64,000 bases of DNA from Norana najaformis (lineage: Eukaryota; Annelida; Clitellata; Crassiclitellata; Hormogastridae). The notes beneath the pieces were generated by a model. That model searched no databases, was not told the DNA's origin, and saw only the letters and a list, made by a program, of their open reading frames with translations. The position numbers and the translations under genes were made by a program. The DNA is taken from positions 33,335,989 through 33,399,988 of the forward strand of contig OZ029915.1 of the NCBI GenBank assembly GCA_964023275.1, given 5' to 3'. Below, one piece after another: positions 21,834 through 32,100 of this stretch. The stretch's first letter is position 1, and each line of letters starts with the position of its first letter.

Positions 21834-22291
21834 CTGAAATAACAAACCATAGATCTATTTAACATTTTGACAAGCAATACTTTTGTTTGCCGTTTGTCCT
21901 CGTTTGACTGTAAGACTTGAATACGCATATATCGGTATTTCATATGGTTGAAGAAGTGTTCACTGTTCGTATATTGAGGCCTAGATCTTACCGTTGTATA
22001 AGCTACATATTTTGTTTCAGTTGTTAGTTTTAAGCTGTGTATAGCACTTGCATGCAATGTTCAAAATATCGATTCAGATACAACAAATTTTATCACAGTT
22101 CATTTGAGGATAGATGAAATAAAATGAAGCAGTGAAGAAAATTACTATTCTGGAAGAGAAACAAAGTGAGAACTTTTAAAAAAGCAGGAAGAAGGAACAG
22201 AACTATTTCAATTACGAAGAAAATGAATATGTAAGAATAGGCATTCAGGGCTTTTAGATACGACTTTGTCGGTCTTCAATAAACAGAATTA

Positions 22292-22481
22292 ATGTCCGTC
22301 GGTGTAAATATTGCTACACTTACCAGCATTCGAAAGTCTGCAGAAAGTTTTGGTAAAGAAAAAAATGGTTCGGATTCCAACAAAAGCTATATCAAACCTT
22401 CTAAAACTTATAGAACAGTGCACAGTTCCATACAGGAAGCGAACTGTCGTGAAATAAATTGCAATACCCAAACATTTTCAG
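22292..22481 (+). CDS. Candidate plus-strand first exon, unknown gene
   Basis: ATG-initiated open frame MSVGVNIATLTSIRKSAESF...NCREINCNTQTFS with a clean donor CAG|GTAAGC. It joins in phase to the open block at 28,467. Only two amino acids near its end differ in unit 2 (frame beyond the donor excluded: one). No homology recognised; an excellent minus-strand acceptor/donor pair overlaps it, so the strand is uncertain. Confidence 0.25.
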
Positions 22482-22547
22482 GTAAGCACTGCAAAATCGA
22501 AATTTCGGTCTCAGTTTTCTAAAATTTGGGTCAAATGCATATTAATT

Positions 22548-23325
22548 CTTGCGTGAAGAGTTGTAATTGAAGTTCAGCGGTCCATGTAGACGAGGTGTGT
22601 GAAACGCAGGCATTTTCGATATTAGTCAATGCAGCGAACCGTTACGTATACACGATGTGTTGGGCGGCAGGAAAAGAACACGGGCATTGAAAGCTGACTG
22701 GGCTATCAGCGTAGTGCTATCAGAGACCTAATAAGACAGAGTATGTTAAATGATAAAATCAACTTTAAGCAAGTTTATAACTAATCCATCAAAAGACAAC
22801 TAGAGCCATTTAATTTCTTCATACTTGCAATTCCCACTTAGGCTAGTCGTTCTCTGTGCGATTGCCTTATAGCATAAATAGGATCTATAAGAGGTCAGTT
22901 ATAGAATTTCTTGAATTTCTTTCCCACATCTCGTCTACATGGACCGCTGAACTTCAATTACTACTCTTTATAGTTTCCATCTCCTCCCGAAGAAAATATA
23001 AATGGCTCTATCTCTAGTTGCAACAAAACGACCTCTGTCTCATAGCGACTAGGTAGCATATGCCTTAGTTGTCTTAGGTGCTTAGTAACAGACCTTTCTT
23101 TTCTTAATCATATAATTATAATTAGTTATCGACATCTGTAAGGTGAGATAATCACTCACTTACAGTTCACTATCAGAAGCATAATCCTCGGAGTTTTCGG
23201 GGTCAGGTCATTGAGTCAAAGGATCTTTCTGCTGAAGCGCAAACTCAACAGCAATCCAAAACCTTGCGTGAAGAGTAGTAACTGAAGTTCAGCGGCCCAT
23301 TTAGACGAGGTGTGTGAAACGCAGG
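22548..23325. repeat. Motif of about 50-64 bp in three copies, two direct and one inverted
   Basis: The core AAGTTCAGCGGYCCATKTAGACGAG lies at 22,548-22,611 (plus), 22,924-22,970 (minus) and 23,263-23,325 (plus). The first two could form the ends of a fold-back element of about 420 bp. Present in unit 2 at 51,717-52,495. Confidence 0.8.
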
Positions 23326-23744
23326 CTTTGCTTGAGAGTTGCATAGCTCGATAATACTAAGTAAAATTCACATAGTATTAGTTCATAATACGCGAACACG
23401 ATAGGCCTACACAGTGCAATTTTTCAGATGTCAGCGTTGACGAACTGTTCCCTCCAATCTTTTTCGCCATGCGCGCACTGGCCAACATTTGGAACCTGCT
23501 GTCTGGCCTCTCTAAGACTACACACCAATTAGGCCTAAGTCTAAACTAATAGACTACATTATCGCGTTTTATAAAAGGAAAACAATTGAAGACAAGCTAA
23601 GTGTGAACGTAAGATTACGCTGCTTAGTTGCAGCATGTTTTAAGCGCGCGCTCGTGTAGGAAATTTTTATGAGTGATCGGCTTAGTGATTTGTTTGTCAA
23701 CGCGCGGAGTAGATTAAACTATCGGTTTGAATTCACCTAGTCCT

Positions 23745-24050
23745 TTCTCGTCCTTTTCATATAGGCGACAGAAGCAGCCACCGCCCTCACCGCGCCTCCC
23801 AGCCACAGTTCGGGGACCATTTTGAGTTGATTGCCAGTCCCACGAGGCTGGCTGTGGGTTATGCTCCCCGGCCTAGGTCCAGCCGCCGGGTTTGATACCC
23901 CAGCCGAGCCTGCCAACGAGACCGGGGCAAAACACACTACTCGCGTGGCTGGTAGGCTCACGGTGTGGCGCTGACCAAGCGACACAACGGTAGTCAACAA
24001 GAGGAATCGGGCCAGAAACGCTTTGCAGAGGTCTTCGACGAGCTTATAAG
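23745..24050 (-). repeat. GC-rich probable short interspersed repeat
   Basis: A GC-rich island in AT-rich DNA, with a box-B-like GGGTATCAAACCCGG on the minus strand and an AAACTAAATTAAACT tail on the plus strand. The open frame of 87 codons in it has repeat-like composition. Duplicated at 52,913. Confidence 0.4.
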
Positions 24051-24627
24051 AACTAAACTAAATTAAACTGAATGCGACTGTCTGTCTAGGAGGAGACTTT
24101 ACAACCTAGTCAGGCTGGCATGCACGTACCTTCGTAAGATGGAGCATGAAAACCGTGTTTTTGCTTTTTGAGCATTGTAGGCTACATATGCCAGCAGCTG
24201 TAGCAATGAGCAAATGTTGACTTTAAAATTACATGTACGCTCACAAAATTTGTGCGCTATAAAAATTGATTTTGCGCGCTATCATTACAAGTTGTAAGCG
24301 AGCAGCTCAGACAGAATATTGCTCTGATGATATGTTTAGATAGTTGCTCTGATGATATGCACTGATTGTATGTTTAGATATTTCATAATTTCATGAAGTT
24401 CTGCATGCATATATAGAGTTAGCCTAATATTTTCTTTGTAGCTTTTCAAAGGCGCAACAATGATCTCCAAATAAATATGAGTGGATATTTACTTCGAAGT
24501 GGACTATTGCAGAAGGCACAGCCCAAATATATTTGTAACGTTCAGGCCCACTTTCTGTATTTCTACCTACTGTCCATACCAAACTGAAACTGCACCAGAG
24601 TTTCCATAAGATGATTTATGTACGCAT

Positions 24628-24668
24628 ATAGCTATTTATTTACATAACGCACCTTTGGGAACCTTTCA
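24628..24668 (+). repeat. Dispersed hairpin-repeat end
   Basis: TTTATTTACATAACGCACCTTTGGGAACCTTTCAAATGCGTT; the unit 2 copy (53,797) is closer to a GCGCCTTTGG..CCTTTCAAA stem. Confidence 0.5.
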
Positions 24669-25287
24669 AATGCGTTGAATTGCATAGAAATTTTCCCTTA
24701 TTTTATGTCGGTTGATTTCGAAATTAGAAATTAATAGCTCCGGAAAATTGATTGGAATTTTAGCCAACATTTTCCAGACAAAAACTTTAGTTTAATATAC
24801 TGAAGCATAGAAACGCGCAAGACATGGAGCGTCAATATGACACAGTGGCACGCGCTGACGAACAGATGAGATACATATTGTGCAAGCACTAAACAGCTAA
24901 AAAGCTCGAATAGTAAAACAAAAGGAGAGAAAACCTAAGGTTCTTGTCCAATAACAGTCTAAGCTTAATGGGATTACGATTCTTAAACCATGCTCGCGGG
25001 TGGAAAGGCAAACAAACGCTGGCCTAACAGACAGGGTTGCGCTATAATAGAAGCACACTAGAAGTCTGTCAGTCTGAATCAACGGAGTAATAGGCATATA
25101 AAGCAGATTATTTGCCCTATAAACCACTTCAAACCCTAGTTCTGTTATTTTATATTGGTCGTTTGTCCGTCGCCATTTACTGAAACTGCTACTAGTGATC
25201 GAGATACTGAATTACAAAAACAGTCTAACCCTTCAACCAGATATTTAGTTGCACTGACAATTCTCGGGTGTTGTTTCGACCTATATG

Positions 25288-25578
25288 TCATAACAGGATA
25301 ACCATCTCAGAAGAGTAGGCGCTCTTCGACTGTTTTTCAGTGTTTGCCTTTTTAACAGGAGACTTCTTCTTCCTTATTCTCGGTTTTATTCCCTGAGCTT
25401 TGCAGCCCTGACATACGTCGTGGGTGATCACGTCTGCCTGCTTATCCTCACGCATCTGGTTGCTGTGGCAACTGATATCGGCGCCACAGTGATAACACAC
25501 AGCGGGAAACTTGCGGTCATGGCTGAAATACTGATAGCTGACGTCCTTCGAACAGTCTGCCTGCTCCACAGCCAGATT
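25288..25578 (-). CDS. Gene B unit 1, last exon: CYHCG...CQGC
   Basis: Acceptor TTTTGCAG. Encodes NLAVEQADCSKDVSYQYFSH...AVCYHCGADIS...HDVCQGCKAQGIKPRIRKKK and a Ser/Lys-rich end. The amino-acid sequence is identical in unit 2. It aligns with the last exon of gene A. Confidence 0.7.
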   Translation of the reverse strand, partial: NLAVEQADCSKDVSYQYFSHDRKFPAVCYHCGADISCHSNQMREDKQADVITHDVCQGCKAQGIKPRIRKKKSPVKKANTEKQSKSAYSSEMVILL

Positions 25579-26142
25579 CTGCAAAAACAAAAGGAAGTCG
25601 TCATGGAGACAGGTGCAGCTTAGCGGAATTCAATGTTATTGAGTGAATTGTATCACAATCTGATAAGACAGTGTCAGGTATTTATTAATGAACAGCTTAG
25701 GTCTTTAGAGCATAATTGGAAGCGTTAGTCTAGTGGTCAGAGTTCTAGATTGTCAACCCAGATGTTTGGGGTTCAAATCTCCTAAAAGACGGACAGACAT
25801 TTGAAGATTTTTAAATAGTACAGTACAGCTGACCCTAGCTGAGTCAGAGCATAGGCCTATAGTTCATACAGCATACGGAATAACTTAAATAGCTACCATA
25901 GTGAAATAAGCACTAAATAAATACATCGATTTACCCTGCCAATGGAAAGATCTTACTGCGAAGGAAGGCCTAAAGAGCTGGAAGTCCTCCAATACCGAGG
26001 CTAAAGAATTAAGTCGCTAATGCTTCATACTCATGATGCCCCTCGAGGCTGGATTGGCGCATTCTGAGGACCACTCAAAAGCGCTGAAAGCAGTAGTAGT
26101 TGAATTAGTAGTGATTGAAATACACGGAGTAGTAGTAGTAGC

Positions 26143-26187
<45 letters not shown>

Positions 26188-29100
26188 TAATTACACAACC
26201 CTGGGTTTTCCTAATTGTATTTTTTCAATCCGCAGCTAAACTTACCTGTGCCACAGTAGGGAAGAGATTTGCTCCGCAGTGATATGGCAGGATCCATTTG
26301 AGACTGTTCCAACATTCTTGGTCATCCTTCGTCAGTTTCTTGCCGCTGTAGACACATCTAGCCAAACAAGAATCGTCATTGTCATTGTAGTCGTCGTCAT
26401 TATCATCATCATCATCATCATCATCATCCCCATCAGCCCCATCATAATCGTTCTTCTACTCTATTTCATCATCGTTGTCGTCAGTAGCACCACTTTAGCC
26501 ATCACTCTGATAATCATCACCATCGTCGTCATCATCATCATCACCTTTATCATCATCATCATCATCATCATGATTATCATTAAAGGCAAAGAACTAATAC
26601 TTCCGTTTTGATAACCATCTTCGTCAGTGACATCGTCAGTTTAGTTATCGCTATTAATAAAACGTTGCATCATGCGAAGCAAATTTTAATTGTCAGCCTT
26701 GGAGAGAAATTCTTGTGCAAAGAGGTGTTCAATCACCTTGGCTTACGACAGTTTCTGCACCGGATGAAATCCCGCAGAGTGTGGATGGTCATCTTGGGAG
26801 TAGAAGGAGATGGGTGTGAAGGGGTTTCAGTTGCTTCTGCTGCCTCTTTCTTCTTCCGTTTTGGAGTTGCTTTATTACTTTGGTGTGGAGAAGGAGAGGC
26901 TTCTGCTGCCTCTTTCTTCTTCCGTTTTGGAGTTGCTTTATTACTTTGGTGTGGAGAAGGAGAGGGAGCTACAAAGGAGCATCATCAAATCACAATATTC
27001 AAGTAAGCCTTACTAGGCCCACCTGCCTTGCTGCCTCTCTGTGCATCTGTGCTCTGTGTTTGGTTTTTCTCATATATACACATACATTGTGTTGTGAAGT
27101 TATTTTAACTAGTAAAAAATCTTGGTTTTATACTGGTAAATGTCCTGATGTTTTACCGGTAAACCGTTTTACAGTTTACCACGGTAAATTGTTGTCAGAA
27201 ATCCTTTAAAATGGCAAGAATGGTAAAAATGCTAAAAGGTTCAAGTTGCATTTCTGTTCACTTTTTTATCAGACTAAATATTTTTACTATCACCTGTTTT
27301 CATCTTCTTCATATAAACAACTCTGTCTAAAATTCACAATCTCATTATGTCGTCCCCAACAAGCAACGTATTCTGGACCTGATTCAAATGCTTTTCTTAA
27401 GGAGTGCTTTGATGTTTTGCACCCTGTCATTCAGTTAGTTCAGTTCAGTGTAATGTACTTATGTGATAGTTTAAGTCCAAATAACAGCGATTTGCTTAGG
27501 ATACGACAATTATTGAAATTTTGACAATGGATGAGCTATGCAGATAGACTGCAAGAATTTAATTTGTGGGGCAAACACTCTGATTCAATGTTGCTGTTCA
27601 TCTCAGTATATTACTATAACTTATAAATGGCTAAACATATAGGTGTGTGGGATATAACCAAGAGATTAAACGTAAAATATCCCATATTTCACAAGTGAGA
27701 CGTAGGGGAGGCGCTCATTTCTTTTTCTCAGGCCCTTGAGCTGACAATAAACGAATCCAAAGGTCCTGGACACGGGGCCAATGAATCGCAGGATTTGCCG
27801 TTACTTCCCAGCTTAGGCCGGTGCCAAATTATACTGCTTGGTGACAGAGACAGATTTCCGCCCTGGCGGGGATTGAACCCCCGACCTCTCGGTTGACAGT
27901 CCCACCCACTAAGCACTAGTCTATCGCTCACCCTCAACCAAGAGTTTACGTCACTTAAATCATTTTTACCAATTTTAACCATATTTAACCATGTATTATA
28001 AAGCGTGTGCATAGTCATTAAATAACAAGTAGCACAAAATACTGGAAAACATAAACAATAAGAGGATGATGCTGCATTTGCAGTTATGCAAATGTCACAT
28101 GCCTATAATGTGAAAGTTATATCAAAATTCAATTTTTTTCGCACACATATAAGCATTTCGCCAGACTCAGGTCCTGTGTCTTTGATACACATACAGAGTG
28201 TATTATGCAATTTTAATATGTTATCCGTATTCAACACTCCTGAAAACAACGTCAGAAACAAAGGCTTTTTGAAGATCTTTGCAACAATCTTTTATTCAGA
28301 TGGTATATGTACGACGGCATAAAGAGTTGCAAGATTTGTGTATTATTTACATAGCAAGGCCTGTCAAAATGAATGCAATCAATGACTTTCTAGCATGACT
28401 TTTAATTGAAATGTGTTAAGTGATCGTTTTCGTTGTGTATCTTACTTGAAAGTGACGTAACTGTAGCAGACACGTCAGAAGCTGACGATTTGGAAGGAAA
28501 AGAGAAAGCAAATCCACCGAAAACAACAGCTAAAATAAAATTGGTCAAACAATATGGTCAACAGGTCAGTTGTAGCTCACTGGTGCAAGTGGACATTTGT
28601 AAGGTTTGGTGTGGAATAAGGAAAGTAATTACCATTTGAATTCTTTATTTTATCATGAGCATAATTTACAATAACAGAGATTCTTACTAAAATAATGTCA
28701 TTCCAGCTATAGTGAACCATTCTCTTTTAATGCATTGTTTGTAACATTTTATGGTGCTCCTAAGAAAACCTTCTCGGAGGCGCTCCAGCATAAGAAACTC
28801 CTGATGAACAGAAACTGGCTTTCATACGTGTCGAAATACGAGTTGGGTAAAAACCTGAAAGGTCTGCTTAGAAAACAAGTGAAGGTAAGTCATCCACCCA
28901 AGTTTTAAAATGTTCACTAAAAACTGTGGGAGAGATGACTCAAATAACAAAGGAAACATGTTAACAAATGCATTGCTTACTTACTCACTTACTTACTTAA
29001 ACTAGGCAAAAACAGAAAAGGTAATCTGCAACTTCGGGGACTTGCGCCGATATCTCGCTGATTAAGCAGGTCATCATATTTTGCAACATCCTTACTAGCC

Positions 29101-32100
29101 TTCCCTTCAGACCTCTACATGCGTCAAGGTCCTCCTTTCTCAAAAACTTGCCGATGCCCCTGGTGGCGATAATAATGTCTTAGACAAGCCAGAATTGCAT
29201 CCACAGGCTTAGAAATGGCTCTATATTGCAAATACGAATCGACTAGCGTCATATAACGTGTTTGTAATACTCAACTGGGTAGAAATTTTCTAGATTACCT
29301 TATTTTACAACGCTAATAATTGGCATTGACGCATCTCAATTAGACATGTCATCCTTCACAGACTTATTTATAGAGTCCTTTTGTTGGTTTAAGTATATAC
29401 AAATATTTCCGATGCCAGTCTACACGGTGTTATGCAGTTAACATGCAGTGGGCTGTTTAAGTGGCTTGTGTACTCGTTACTATGAAATTATTTTTGGGTA
29501 CAGTAACTGAAATCTTTAGGCCAAAAGCGTGGAGAAGCATTTCCTTCTGGCACTATGTTTTCCAGTGAAGAACCAGTCGGGCTCCAGTCTGACCTGTGCC
29601 GACTCCCTTACATGTTAACCTGCTGACTCTTAGGTGTTAAAGTGTGTAATTTAAAATTATGATAACAGAAAACATTACGAAACTAACACAATTTCTTTTA
29701 TATCACTCAAAAATCAAATAAACTGAAGGACTATTGCATTAAGGTGGATTCAGAGCGTCTGAAATAAGAATTAATGTTAAGCACGGCGGAAACTTTGGCC
29801 AGTTTTGACTCGTACAGCACAGTGAGGAAGGACTTTAGGAATATTGCGAGGAAAGGATGAAAGTTTTTGAGGAAAGTTTGCGAATAGCGGCTGAGCGGCG
29901 AGGCGCCCCGTTTACTAAACCGTCGTGACTGTGCCCAAAGTAAAAAATAATAGTATCATCAGCTAAGATAATGCATTTTTTAAATTATCGAAGAAATAGC
30001 CATATCATTAGCCTAATAGACCTGTTAAAACAGAGATGGCTCAAAGACAGAACCTTGAGTCACATCACAAACTCTTGAAATAACATCCATTTTGCAATTG
30101 CATACAGGTTACGGTCAGACAGATGACAACTTTCTGTAAAGTCTAGCAGTCACTGTAAAAGTTTACCTTAAATCCATCGTTACGAATATATTGAATCAAG
30201 TGCAACTTACGTTCTGCTTTGATATCCTGCTTAGGGAATGTGAAAGAGGTACTCCTTCCACTTTCCGCTGGCAGTTTAATCAGAGCAATGGCACGCGATG
30301 CATTTTCGATGTTGATTGTGTAGTCGAAACTGACTTCCGGTATCTCAACTGGATTGTGATCCACGATCAACTCCTGTAGAAATGTTTGATAATTTTAAGC
30401 AGTTTACTCATTTGTTGTGGGATGCAATTTTATCATTGAGATGTCATGAATGAAGCTTTTTTCTTTTGTCTTCCGTCGCATGTGTAAGATTACGAGAACG
30501 AAACCTGTAACAATCTTGTTTGATTGGACCAAGTGTATCAAAGGCTACAGAGTAGTATTCGGACGGAATCGTGGCACATTTTGCAGCCTCTCTTAGGACT
30601 ACAATATTGGCATCAGCATCAGGGACCTCAACTACTATAGATCGTTATAAAAACTTCAATCCTTCGAACACTCCTATCTTTGTCGTTTATTTACAGTCTA
30701 ACCACTCCGTCCAACCCGCTTCTTTTCCACCCTAACACTTCCTCGCACTTTCGACATCTCATCCTTAAAATTTGAAGATCGCTCCCTACCCATAGCTGCT
30801 CCACCTCTCTCGAATAAACTATAATCATAATTAAGATAATCGCCTGATCCACCCTACAAATTCGTCAACACTTCATCCCTTGCAATCACTGAAAATACTC
30901 CTCTTACACATTTCCCATCCTGATTCCTCCTCTTCCCCTAATCTATCCTGTCGATTCAATTTTAAACACCATCCACTGTAGCAGTATGACTGTCTACCTG
31001 CCCGACCTATGGATCTTGACCTGGAACCGAATCTGGCCCTACCAGCATCTCGCTTTGTTTTGATTGAGCGGCCGTGAATAAATTGATTCCCGCGACTTAG
31101 CTTCTTTTGGGCGCTGAACAGTTTTCTCGAGTTTACGATTACGATTACAATCGTTACGAGTATGAGAAGATGTTAATGACCGTCAGATCCCAAATCAGGC
31201 AATTGTCGCTTCCAATCCTTATGATTGTTCAGAAAGTTATGACCTTGTTTTAGTAATGTTTCTCAAGTTTTTATTCTCGCCTGTAAACAACACTACATGA
31301 CTTTTTGCAAAATGTTCATTTAATTTTTATAATTATTTTGCAATTTTCTAGTCTCTAATCCACAAGATTATGGAGGTACTATACATTTTATACATGCACA
31401 CAAATTTATGCAGCGCGCAAAAGGGCCGCAAATGCGTCAAAAAACGGGGAATCCCCATTTACGAGTCTTTAACCTCTGCTTTTGTTTTCCTTTCGATCAC
31501 CTTCTGTCGGGCTTCTTCCAGCTTCCGTTTCTGCTCTTCATATAAGTCATCCAGTTGTTCGGAAGTCTGTGCATGAGATGCCTTAATTGCACTCACCAAA
31601 GAATCATACTTCCCGTAAATATCATCCTTTGCAATCACCCTCCTAAAATGTAAGTTTTATCTTAACTTTAATTTCGATGGCCTATTATATATCTTTCGTA
31701 TAAACACACACACATACACACATAACATTCACACAACACACACACGTCGAAAGAAAACTTGTTGAACAATCAAAACACTGGCTGAACCATTTATCATAAA
31801 TTTCAAAAAGCAAAAGTTGCTTTGTTACCTACCACAACAGACCAGTTATATCGGATGCTAATAAAACTAGGCTAAAAATTGTTTAAATAAAATGATTAGA
31901 TTCTTTCCTTTGAGTTAACGCGTATGGTCAGTATAAGTAACTGTTATCTTGTATGCATTTTAAATCAAGACCAGAGAGACCATTTTTATAAAATGTTGAA
32001 GGTTATTAAGACGATTCTTATAAAACGAAGAAGGTTATTTTCTTGTCAGCCTTAGCAAAGAAACTTACAGCTTATCAAGTTCCTTCTTTTTGTCATCTAG

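Larger units (their letters stand above)
21834..25287. other. Region between gene A and gene B, unit 1
   Basis: Holds a plus-strand candidate exon (22,292), a three-copy inverted motif (22,548-23,325), a GC-rich probable repeat (23,745-24,050) and a hairpin-repeat end (24,628). No other gene seen. Confidence 0.5.

Noticed and set aside
22318-22345. 14-nt minus-strand microexon between excellent splice sites (TTTCTGCAG / GTAAGT)
   Set aside because: Would be extremely short and no partner exon upstream was found.
25718-25790. Functional tRNA-Asp gene
   Set aside because: The acceptor stem does not pair and the anticodon stem has mismatches; more likely a SINE head or pseudogene.
26279-26611. 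Ile/Val-rich 110-codon open frame (also 55,407-55,736), looks like a membrane protein
   Set aside because: Generated by an (ATC)n microsatellite on the antisense of a gene B exon and intron.
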